64,000 bases of DNA from Oceaniferula spumae (GTDB lineage Bacteria; Verrucomicrobiota; Verrucomicrobiia; Verrucomicrobiales; Akkermansiaceae), in assembly GCF_042849255.1 (NCBI RefSeq), contig NZ_AP026866.1:3658001-3722000 (forward strand), given 5' to 3'. Positions 48,696 to 56,627 of this stretch are shown here, one piece after another; position 1 is the first letter of the stretch; every line of letters begins with the position of its first letter. A program made the position numbers and the translations under genes. The notes under the pieces are model-generated. The model worked only from the letters and a program-made list of their open reading frames with translations, was not told the origin of the DNA and made no database searches.

Positions 48696-49697
48696 TTAGA
48701 CAATCAACATACAATCGCCGTAGGAGAAGAATCGATACTTCTCCCGCACCGCCTCGGCGTATGCACTGAGGATGAGTTCTCTGTTGGCAAACGCCGATAC
48801 TAACATGATGAGGGTACTCTGGGGGAGGTGGAAATTGGTCAGCAAGACATCGACGACTTTGAAATCGTAGGGGGGATTGATGAAAATATCTGTCTCGCCG
48901 CGCGTTGCGCGAATTTGTGATTCCTGATTTGTGATTTGTGTTCTCGCGAGACTCTCCAGCACGCGGGTGCAGGTGGTGCCGGTGGAGATGACGCGGCCGC
49001 TTTTCTTGGCGGCGTTGATTCGGTCGGCTGTTTCCTGGCTGAGATGGAATCGCTCGGAGTGCATCTCGTGGTCCTTAATCAGCTCAGCTTTGACCGGGCG
49101 GAAGGTGCCTACTCCTACGTGGAGGGTGAGGAAAGCGTGGTTGATGTTAGAAAGAATCTCGGGGGTGAAGTGAAGGCCGGCGGTGGGCGCGGCGATGGCC
49201 CCTTCCTCGCGGGCGAAGGTGGTCTGGTAACGATCGCGATCTTCAACGTCGCTCTCACGATTCATGTAGTGAGGCAGTGCGAGACGACCGTGCGTCTCCT
49301 CGTCAACTTCACGATCCCAGCGGATGATGCGGTTACCATTCTCTAACACACTTTCCACGGTGCCAGTAGCCTCGCCGATTTCCACCGTGCGGCCGGGTTT
49401 CATTTTTTTGCCCGGTCTAACAAGGCACTCCCACTCGACGGGCGAAAGCTTGTGGGTGCAGACGAGTTCGATTTTTCCATCGTTGGAAAAGAACCGGGCG
49501 GGGGTGACTTTGGTATCGTTGAGGACCAGCAGATCCTCGGGGCGGATATACTCAAGGATGTCGGTGAACATCCGGTGTTCGATTTTTCCGGAGTAGCGAT
49601 GGATCACCATCATGCGCGAGGCGGCGCGATCGTCGAGCGGGCGGTCGGCGATCAGTTCTTCGGGTAGGTGGTAGTCGAAATCGATGGTTCGGAGCAC
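48696..49697 (-). CDS. queA: S-adenosylmethionine:tRNA ribosyltransferase-isomerase
   Basis: 333 residues from a GTG at 49697. It transfers the ribosyl of AdoMet to preQ1 in tRNA to form epoxyqueuosine. Family blocks are present: DFDYHLPEELIADRPLDDRA, LNDTKVTPARFF, FAREEGAIAAPTAGLHFT, HVGVGTFRPVKAE and LTNFHLPQSTLIMLVSAF. The start is set at GTG because family homology begins there; the longer frame runs through heptad repeats. A further heptad array lies inside the gene (48914-48941) in a surface loop before GETDIFI. Confidence 0.95.
   Translation of the reverse strand: MLRTIDFDYHLPEELIADRPLDDRAASRMMVIHRYSGKIEHRMFTDILEYIRPEDLLVLNDTKVTPARFFSNDGKIELVCTHKLSPVEWECLVRPGKKMKPGRTVEIGEATGTVESVLENGNRIIRWDREVDEETHGRLALPHYMNRESDVEDRDRYQTTFAREEGAIAAPTAGLHFTPEILSNINHAFLTLHVGVGTFRPVKAELIKDHEMHSERFHLSQETADRINAAKKSGRVISTGTTCTRVLESLARTQITNQESQIRATRGETDIFINPPYDFKVVDVLLTNFHLPQSTLIMLVSAFANRELILSAYAEAVREKYRFFSYGDCMLIV
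48914..48941. repeat. 7-nt tandem array inside queA
   Basis: Heptads TTTGTGA, TTCCTGA, TTTGTGA, TTTGTGT run in perfect register. On the coding strand they encode the loop QITNQESQI; because 7 is not a multiple of 3, one repeat cycles through all frames. The loop is at a position that varies among QueA proteins. Confidence 0.75.
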
Positions 49698-49710
49698 GCA
49701 GAGGTTTTTA

Positions 49711-49766
49711 AACTCCAAATTCCAAACTTCAAAGACCAAACGTGAAATCCGAAATGGTGAAGTGTA
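49711..49766. repeat. 7-nt tandem array in the queA leader
   Basis: Eight consecutive heptads all begin with AA (positions 49711, 718, 725, 732, 739, 746, 753, 760); the first four fit AANNYCA. On the queA coding strand this is a T-rich leader ending 13 nt before the GTG. Confidence 0.8.
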
Positions 49767-49769
49767 CGC

Positions 49770-49797
49770 AATTTGGTATTTGGTATTTAGTATTCGG
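49770..49797. repeat. 7-nt tandem array in the leader of the GH/GT gene
   Basis: Heptads AATTTGG, TATTTGG, TATTTAG, TATTCGG in register, offset by 3 nt from the preceding array. It ends 17 nt before the GTG start of the divergent gene. Read on each gene's coding strand, both arrays are TTTGG-like, so the intergenic region is roughly mirror-symmetric. Confidence 0.8.
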
Positions 49798-49814
49798 GGT
49801 TTTAAGTTCACCGC

Positions 49815-52007
49815 GTGCCGGGGGAGAAAATGCAGCGCTTGCAGGTCGACGGAAAATTTTTCCGTGCCGGAGGCAGGCGTGTGTTCCTAAAAATGGTGAC
49901 GTTCGGCCCGTTTCCTGACGATCGCCCTCCTCATTTGAAAGACCTGCCCGCAGAGATGCGGCGTATCCGGTCAGCAGGGTTCAATGCGGTCCGGGTTTAC
50001 GGTGATTTTGACCCGATGTTACTCGATGCTGCTGCCGGTGCTGGTGTGTGGGTGTTCATCGGGCTGAGCTGGAGTCCTGGTCGGGATTTTGTTTCAAACC
50101 CAGCGCTGTTTGCCGAAGCCAGGCTGGCATTGGATGATGGTCTGCAGAAATGGGGTGATCACCCTGCGGTGGCCGGAGTCATGGTGGCGAACGAAATCCC
50201 CGCAGACTTGGTTCGCTGGATGGGGGTAAATATGGTGAGATCCGCTCTGGAGCAACTGATCGATCAGGCACGTGCACTAAAGCCGGAATTGCTCTATGCC
50301 TATGCCAGTTTCCCGACCACGGAATACCTCGAGCCCGACAATGCGGATTTCACCGCGATGAATGTCTATCTCGAACGCCGCGAAGATTTTGCAGCCTACC
50401 TGCCGAGATTGCACAATGTGGCAGGCGACCGTCCGGTGCTGATCAGTGAATTTGGTCTCGATTCTCAACGAGGTGGAGAAGCTGGTCAGGCCGAGGCTAT
50501 GCAATGGTGCGTGGCTGAGTGTTTGTCAGCAGGCATGGCCGGGGTGACGATATATGCATGGAGTGACTGCTGGCTGAATGCTGGCCAAGTGGTGGAGGAC
50601 TGGGATTTCGGAATCACTGATCGGAATGGCAGGGCGAAGCCGGCTCTCGAGCGGTTAGCTGAAGTGCTTCCTGAAATCCACGAGCCAGAGGATGGAATCA
50701 CCGTTTCTAATTGGCCGAAGTTTTCCGTGGTTGTTTGCACATACAATGGAGGTCACCGGATGGAGCGTTGTCTCAATGCTTTGATTGGGCTGGATTATCC
50801 AAACTATGAAATAATCGTGGTGGATGATGGCTCGACTGATGACACCGCTGATGTGGTGGGTGCTTACGAACAAGTGAAATTGATCCAGATCGATCACTCC
50901 GGTCTGAGTGAGGCACGAAATCGGGGCGCGGAAGCTGCTCAGGGAGAGATCGTAGCCTACACAGATGACGATTGCGAACCTGATACCGCTTGGCTGAAGT
51001 GGCTGGCCCACGCCTTCGTTCAGGAAAACTGGGATGCATGCGGAGGGCCGAACCTTCCTCCTGAGCCGGACTCTGGCAGTCATTTTGATGACCGGGTAGA
51101 CGAGGCGGTAGTCGCCTCTGCTCCGGGGGCGCCGTCCCATGTTTTGTTAGGAGATCAGACGGCGGAGCATTTGCCAGGTTGTAACTTGGTGGTAAAGAAG
51201 TCGGTGTTAGAAGCCGTTGGAGGATTCAATGCCGATTATCGAGTGGCAGGCGACGATGTCGATTTCTGTTGGCGACTGCATGAGGCTGGTTACCGCATGG
51301 GCTTTCACGGTGCTGCCTTTGTCTGGCACCGCCGCCGGACTACTCTGTGGAGGTATTTCAAGCAGCAGTATGGCTATGGCAAAGCCGAGGCGATATTGAT
51401 GCGCGATCACCCGGAACGTTTCAGGCGGGGTGGTGGCGCATTGTGGCAAGGTCATGTTTATGCAGGGGGAGCAATGTGCGCTCATCAGGGAAGTGTGATC
51501 TATCATGGATACATGGGCACTGCGGGTTATCAACAGCTCACTGTTAGGATGCAGCCTCAGCGACCACTTCGGCACGGATACGATAATCGTGGAGCAAGGT
51601 GGAGGCTCGCCATTGCTGAGGCGCTTCAGCCGCGCATCCGTGGTTTCGCCCGATGGTGGTATAGCTTTGGCCACCGCTCGAAGTTAGAGCGAGTGCCGCG
51701 GCGCAATGAATTCATTCTCGTCGATAGCATGGAGACGTTCAACGAGTATGAATCAAAATGGTGGAATGCTCAGCGTATTCCTCGGGAGACGGTGCTGGAT
51801 GCGGTTAGTCAGGACGGGTGGACCGCTTTGGAAAATGATAGTGAGTGGGATTTGATGAGGGATGGGTTACGATTGCTGATCGCTGTGGAAATTCTTGATG
51901 ATGGCCATCTTGTTCTGACCAGGATGGAGCGCAGCGCAAAGAGCGGGGGACGCCTGCCGGCGGACTTTGTGGACAGACTTGAGGCGCTCGGACTCATCCG
52001 GATCTGA
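49815..52007 (+). CDS. Glycoside hydrolase (clan GH-A-like) fused to a GT2 glycosyltransferase
   Basis: 730 residues from GTG 49815 (or ATG 49830). Residues 1-300 form a TIM barrel with both clan GH-A glutamates: acid/base in MVANEIPAD (about 127) and nucleophile in VLISEFGLD (about 212). Residues 304-560 form a GT2 domain with VVVCTYNGGHRMERCL, VVDDGSTDD, the metal-binding YTDDDCEPD, and a late GDDVDFCWRLHEAGYR. A 130-residue C-terminal region is of unknown role. No signal peptide, so the enzyme is cytoplasmic and may make or remodel a saccharide. Divergent from queA. Confidence 0.8.
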   Translation: MPGEKMQRLQVDGKFFRAGGRRVFLKMVTFGPFPDDRPPHLKDLPAEMRRIRSAGFNAVRVYGDFDPMLLDAAAGAGVWVFIGLSWSPGRDFVSNPALFAEARLALDDGLQKWGDHPAVAGVMVANEIPADLVRWMGVNMVRSALEQLIDQARALKPELLYAYASFPTTEYLEPDNADFTAMNVYLERREDFAAYLPRLHNVAGDRPVLISEFGLDSQRGGEAGQAEAMQWCVAECLSAGMAGVTIYAWSDCWLNAGQVVEDWDFGITDRNGRAKPALERLAEVLPEIHEPEDGITVSNWPKFSVVVCTYNGGHRMERCLNALIGLDYPNYEIIVVDDGSTDDTADVVGAYEQVKLIQIDHSGLSEARNRGAEAAQGEIVAYTDDDCEPDTAWLKWLAHAFVQENWDACGGPNLPPEPDSGSHFDDRVDEAVVASAPGAPSHVLLGDQTAEHLPGCNLVVKKSVLEAVGGFNADYRVAGDDVDFCWRLHEAGYRMGFHGAAFVWHRRRTTLWRYFKQQYGYGKAEAILMRDHPERFRRGGGALWQGHVYAGGAMCAHQGSVIYHGYMGTAGYQQLTVRMQPQRPLRHGYDNRGARWRLAIAEALQPRIRGFARWWYSFGHRSKLERVPRRNEFILVDSMETFNEYESKWWNAQRIPRETVLDAVSQDGWTALENDSEWDLMRDGLRLLIAVEILDDGHLVLTRMERSAKSGGRLPADFVDRLEALGLIRI

Positions 52008-52160
52008 CCTTTAGTGTGGAGGGCTCAGATTTTCGCTAGCGTTATAATCAAGCTGGGCGATTGTAACAGTGGATCGCCTAATATTGTGCTTTAATCCACG
52101 TATTGAAATCGATCTCGGAGAAATCCATCGCTCACAAACAACAAACCGAACAAACATATT

Positions 52161-52532
52161 ATGGAAACAAACAATCACGAAAACCACGAAGACAAATGCT
52201 GCGGCGATGCCAAACGCCACTTTGAGTCCTGCTCTGACGCTTTTAATTCAGCCAAGGACGACGCAACTGAAAAAGCACGCCAGGCAGCCCCCAAAGTCAA
52301 GGGAGCGATTGCCGACGCAGTGTTCGATGTCGCCTACGGTGCTGCTTATGGGGCATTCTTTGCCAGCGCATTTGCCAACGAATTCATACCACAGGCTGTG
52401 AAAGACGGCTTGGCCAAAGGCGCGGCTGCTGGTCGCGATGCGGCTGAAAAAATGCGTGAAAAGACAAGTAAATCAAGCTCTGCAGAAGATCAGAGCGGAG
52501 GCGGCACTATCGAGCTTCCTGCCCACGCATAA
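52161..52532 (+). CDS. Small Ala/Lys-rich hypothetical protein
   Basis: 123 residues. An N-terminal stretch rich in His, Cys and Asp (NHENHEDKCCGD) precedes an amphipathic helix (DATEKARQAAPKVKGAIADA) and a glycine/alanine zipper hydrophobic stretch (AYGAAYGAFFASAFA), then a charged helix. The middle suggests membrane association. No family recognised. A strong terminator follows 125 nt after the stop. Confidence 0.6.
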   Translation: METNNHENHEDKCCGDAKRHFESCSDAFNSAKDDATEKARQAAPKVKGAIADAVFDVAYGAAYGAFFASAFANEFIPQAVKDGLAKGAAAGRDAAEKMREKTSKSSSAEDQSGGGTIELPAHA

Positions 52533-52657
52533 AAAAAATAACTTTTGATGCATAATTTGTAAGTCGTGCGTCAAATATACGTAATAGACCCTGACGAAAG
52601 TTGTGTATTCGTCGTGTGTTGATTTTAGGAGTCAAATCCTTAATCGTAAGTGTGTAT

Positions 52658-52697
52658 GATCGGTGTTCTGATTCGTCAGGACACCGATCCTTTTTTT
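52658..52697 (+). terminator. Intrinsic terminator
   Basis: A 14-bp stem (GATCGGTG...CACCGATC, one G-T) with a TTCG loop is followed by C and seven Ts. Confidence 0.92.
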
Positions 52698-52734
52698 GCC
52701 CAGTGGTTGAGCTGGGCCCTATTTTTATGACGTC

Positions 52735-53667
52735 TCAGTCCTTGCGCGTGAGTTCCACGAAAACGTCCTCCAAAGTGGACTGATGTCGGTGAATGGTGCG
52801 AATCGGCCAGCCATATTGACTGGCTAAGTTGGCGATGCGCTCACGCGTGTCCGTGCCCGAGTCTACAAGGACAGAGAAGCGCGACCAGTCGTCAGGAGAG
52901 TCTTCTTGAATCACTTTTTTGACGTGTTCGAGTCGGCTGATGGCGCCAGCGGCCGTTTCTGCATCGGCTTGAACTTCGATGCTGATTTTTCCTGCAGCGC
53001 GCATATCGTGAACTAGTTCGGACGGCGATCCGGTGGCTTTGATCTTACCTTCATCGATGATGATCACGTGATCACAGGTCATTTCCACTTCGTGCAGAAT
53101 GTGGGTGGAAACGAGGATGGTATGGGTTTCGCCGAGACGCTTGATCAGGTTCCGTATCGAGCGGATCTGGTTCGGGTCGAGACCATTGGTCGGTTCGTCG
53201 AGGATCAGCAGATCGGGTTTATGAACCAAGGCGTCTGCCAGGCCCACACGCTGACGGTATCCTTTCGAGAGCGTCTTGATCATTTTCCTCCGCACATGGG
53301 TGAGACCGCAGAGGTCCATGGCTTCGCCGATGTGGTTACGGGCGTCCTTGCCCTTGAGGCCTTTCAGCTGGGCGCGGTATTTGAGATATTCTCGCACGCG
53401 CATCTCATCGTAAAGAGGCACATTCTCTGGCATGTATCCGATTTTTCGGCGAGCTTTCAGCGATTGTCTGAAAATGTCATAACCTGCGATGCTGGCGCTC
53501 CCGGACGACGGTGGCAGGTAGCCGGTGAGCATGCGTAGTGTGGTGGTTTTTCCGGCTCCGTTAGGGCCGAGGAAACCGACGATTTTACCAGCGCCAACAT
53601 GGAACGTGAGATCATTAACTGCGGTGTGTCTGCCGTAGCGTTTGGTGAGGTTGCGGACGTCGATCAT
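52735..53667 (-). CDS. ABC transporter ATP-binding protein (GldA/CcmA-like)
   Basis: 310 residues from the ATG at 53667. Walker A is GPNGAGKTT near residue 40, the signature is LSKGYRQRVG, and Walker B is LLILDEPTNGLD with a following His switch (VSTHIL). The C-terminal 90-residue extension is typical of the ABC-2 exporter/GldA group. No permease gene is adjacent on either side, so its partner lies elsewhere. The upstream neighbour sucA is divergent. Confidence 0.9.
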   Translation of the reverse strand: MIDVRNLTKRYGRHTAVNDLTFHVGAGKIVGFLGPNGAGKTTTLRMLTGYLPPSSGSASIAGYDIFRQSLKARRKIGYMPENVPLYDEMRVREYLKYRAQLKGLKGKDARNHIGEAMDLCGLTHVRRKMIKTLSKGYRQRVGLADALVHKPDLLILDEPTNGLDPNQIRSIRNLIKRLGETHTILVSTHILHEVEMTCDHVIIIDEGKIKATGSPSELVHDMRAAGKISIEVQADAETAAGAISRLEHVKKVIQEDSPDDWSRFSVLVDSGTDTRERIANLASQYGWPIRTIHRHQSTLEDVFVELTRKD

Positions 53668-53727
53668 AAAAGGTGCTGCAAAAGGTGGTGTATGAGACAA
53701 ATTCGTGATAAAAAGATGCCTTGTGCG

Positions 53728-53756
53728 TTGACTCTCGGGGGGCGTGCCAGTAATTA
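53728..53756 (+). promoter_or_regulatory. Candidate sigma-70 promoter of sucA
   Basis: TTGACT and TAATTA are separated by 17 nt, four and five of six respectively matching consensus. The predicted start is near 53763, giving a 5' leader of about 64 nt without an SD. Confidence 0.55.
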
Positions 53757-53826
53757 GACCCAAGTTTCAGCGCACACCAAGCACGAAAACCAAACCACAC
53801 CGCGAAAGCCTCATTTTTTTCTACTT

Positions 53827-56595
53827 ATGAAATCATCTGTATCCGCACGCTTCAACGCAGATTTATTGGAGCAAAATTATGACAAATGGTGTGAAGACCC
53901 TCAGTCTGTGGATGCAGATTGGTGTGCATTCTTCGAGGGCTTCGAGCTCGGCTCAGCCCAGTTGAAACAGCGCGGTGATGCAGTGGCATCGACTCCGGTG
54001 GGTGACACCGCCAGCGAGCATTCGCTGAACTTCCGAGGCAAGGTGGTTAGTTTGGTATACAATTACCGCACGCTCGGTCACACGCAGGCTTATTTGAATC
54101 CCCTTGATGAAAGTGGTGCCCGTAATCCGCGTCTCGAACTGTCGCAGTTCGGTTTGGATGAGTCCGATATGGATCGTGAGGTTTCCACCCAGTTTTTCCG
54201 CACCGGCCAGAAGATGAAACTGCGCGATATGGTGCAGGCTCTCGAGGAAACCTACTCGGGCTACATCGGTTTTGAATTCATGCACATCCACAACACGGAA
54301 GTGCGGAACTGGATCCGTGCCCGGATCGAGCATCGCTTCGAGACCCAACCGCGGATGAACATCAATAAATCCCAGGTGCTTCGCTGGCTTCTGGAATCTC
54401 AGCTTTTCGAATCATTCGTCGCCAAGAAATTCCTCGGTGAGAAGCGATTCTCTCTCGAGGGTGGCGAGGCTGCCATGGTGGTGCTCAATACCATCTTGGA
54501 AAAATGCCCGTCTACCGGCGTTCTGGAAATCGAGATGGGCATGGCGCACCGTGGTCGACTTAACGTGCTGCGGAACTTCCTGCACAAGTCACTGACCACA
54601 CTTCTCTATGAGTTCACCCCGAACTACGTGCCAGACCTTGTTGCTGGCGATGGCGATGTGAAATACCACCTCGGTTACGAAGGTGTGCGTGAGCTTGCTG
54701 ATGGAGACGTTAGAGTGAGCTTGGCCGCTAACCCCAGTCACCTTGAGGCCGTCAATGCCGTGGTTGAAGGTAAGGCCCGCGCCCGTCAGCGTATGATCGG
54801 CGATGATGGTGCCAAGAGCGACCGCAAGCAGGTCCTCCCCATCCTCCTTCACGGTGATGCCGCCTTTGCCGGTCAGGGCCCTGTCGCTGAAGTGTTAAAC
54901 CTTTCCCAGCTGCCAGGCTACCGCACCGGCGGCACCATTCACCTGATCATTAACAACCAGATCGGTTTCACCACGATGCCGGAGGACGCCCGTTCATCTG
55001 ACTACGCTACGGACGTGGCGAAAATGATCGAGGCTCCCATCATCCACGTTAACGGAGAGGAGCCTACCGAGCTGGCATGGGCTGCGATCACAGCGCTTGA
55101 GTTCAGACAGCGATTCGGCCGCGATGTCGTCATCGACATGTATTGCTACCGTCGTCATGGCCACAACGAGGCTGATCAGGCAGCGTTCACTCAGCCGCAT
55201 ATTTACAAGAAAGTCGACGCGCGCAAGCCGATCGGCGATCTCTACAAAGCCCGAGTCGTCGCGGAAGGCGCGGTCAGCCAGCAGGATGCCGATGCCATTC
55301 AGAACGAGATCGAGGCATCCCTCGAAGAAGGTTATCAAAAAATGGTTCAGCACATGGAGGCTGGAGACCGCAATGTCTTCAGTGGTTCCACCGCCGAACC
55401 TCAGCCGTCCTACTCACACGCACCAGTTCCCACCGGAATCTCTCGTGACACGCTGCAGCACATCGGCAAGGTTCTAACAACCATTCCCGAAGGCTTCAAC
55501 CTGCACAACACCCTCGCCAAACGTTTCATTCCCCGTCGTAAAGAAGCCTTGGAAACAGGCACTCACTTCGACTGGGCTTTTGCTGAGTCTTTAGCTTGGG
55601 GAGCTTTGCTGATGGAAGGAAATCCAGTCCGTCTTTCCGGTCAGGACGTACGTCGTGGCACCTTCAGTCACCGTCATGCCGTTTTCTACGATTCAGAAAG
55701 TCGGGCCCGTTACATTCCTCTAACATACCTTTCCAAGGATCAGGCGAAATTCTGTGTCTATAACAGCCTTCTCTCCGAGGCTGCTGTGTTAGGCTTCGAC
55801 TACGGTTACTCACTCGGCTGTCCTAACATGCTTATCATGTGGGAAGCTCAGTTTGGTGATTTCGCCAATGGCGCCCAAGTGATCATTGATCAGTTTATCT
55901 CTTCCGCAGAATCCAAGTGGCAGACTCCAAGTAGCATGGTGATGCTGCTTCCTCACGGCTACGAAGGCATGGGGCCAGAGCACTCAAGTGCACGTCTCGA
56001 ACGTTTCCTCCAGCTTTGTGCGGAGAAGAACATCCAAGTAGCCAACCTCACCACACCTGCTCAGTATTTCCACATTCTTCGTCGCCAGAAGAAACGTAGC
56101 TTCCGCAAGCCGCTGATCCTGATGACTCCCAAGAGCCTGCTGACTCGCCCCGAGGCGGTATCCAGCGAGGCAGATTTCCTCGAGGGTGCTTGTTTCCAAG
56201 AAATCCTTCCGGACACCAAGGCTTTTGAGAAGCCAGAGGAGGTAGAGCGCATCGTTTTCTGCACCGGTAAAGTCTTCTACGATCTGGTCCAGTATCGCGA
56301 TGAAATGGAGATCAATAACACCGCCATCGTGCGCATCGAGCAGCTTTATCCATTCAACGACGAAATGCTTGAGCTGATCATCAGCGAATATCCACAGGCC
56401 CGTAAGTGGGTGTGGGCTCAGGAAGAGCCCAAAAACATGGGTGCTTGGACTTACATCGCTCCTCGCCTACAGGAAATCCTTCGTTCAAGAATTCGCTACG
56501 CTGGTCGGAAACCATCATCCAGCCCCGCAGCTGGCTCCAAGGCCATGCACGTTCGCGAACAGAAAATGCTTATCGAGCAGGCTTTTGAAGTCTAA
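53827..56595 (+). CDS. sucA: 2-oxoglutarate dehydrogenase E1 component
   Basis: 922 residues. It decarboxylates 2-oxoglutarate in the TCA cycle with TPP. The N-terminal E1o helix that binds the E2 core is visible (ARFNADLLEQNYDKWCEDP). HRGRLNVL, LHGDAAFAGQGPVAE and INNQIGFTT line the active site. The C-terminal transketolase half contains HGYEGMGPEHSSARLERFLQ. sucB follows after 32 nt. The leader CATTTTTTTCTACTT has no SD. Confidence 0.97.
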   Translation: MKSSVSARFNADLLEQNYDKWCEDPQSVDADWCAFFEGFELGSAQLKQRGDAVASTPVGDTASEHSLNFRGKVVSLVYNYRTLGHTQAYLNPLDESGARNPRLELSQFGLDESDMDREVSTQFFRTGQKMKLRDMVQALEETYSGYIGFEFMHIHNTEVRNWIRARIEHRFETQPRMNINKSQVLRWLLESQLFESFVAKKFLGEKRFSLEGGEAAMVVLNTILEKCPSTGVLEIEMGMAHRGRLNVLRNFLHKSLTTLLYEFTPNYVPDLVAGDGDVKYHLGYEGVRELADGDVRVSLAANPSHLEAVNAVVEGKARARQRMIGDDGAKSDRKQVLPILLHGDAAFAGQGPVAEVLNLSQLPGYRTGGTIHLIINNQIGFTTMPEDARSSDYATDVAKMIEAPIIHVNGEEPTELAWAAITALEFRQRFGRDVVIDMYCYRRHGHNEADQAAFTQPHIYKKVDARKPIGDLYKARVVAEGAVSQQDADAIQNEIEASLEEGYQKMVQHMEAGDRNVFSGSTAEPQPSYSHAPVPTGISRDTLQHIGKVLTTIPEGFNLHNTLAKRFIPRRKEALETGTHFDWAFAESLAWGALLMEGNPVRLSGQDVRRGTFSHRHAVFYDSESRARYIPLTYLSKDQAKFCVYNSLLSEAAVLGFDYGYSLGCPNMLIMWEAQFGDFANGAQVIIDQFISSAESKWQTPSSMVMLLPHGYEGMGPEHSSARLERFLQLCAEKNIQVANLTTPAQYFHILRRQKKRSFRKPLILMTPKSLLTRPEAVSSEADFLEGACFQEILPDTKAFEKPEEVERIVFCTGKVFYDLVQYRDEMEINNTAIVRIEQLYPFNDEMLELIISEYPQARKWVWAQEEPKNMGAWTYIAPRLQEILRSRIRYAGRKPSSSPAAGSKAMHVREQKMLIEQAFEV

Positions 56596-56627
56596 CAAAT
56601 CACATCACCTAACAACTATCATTTCCC

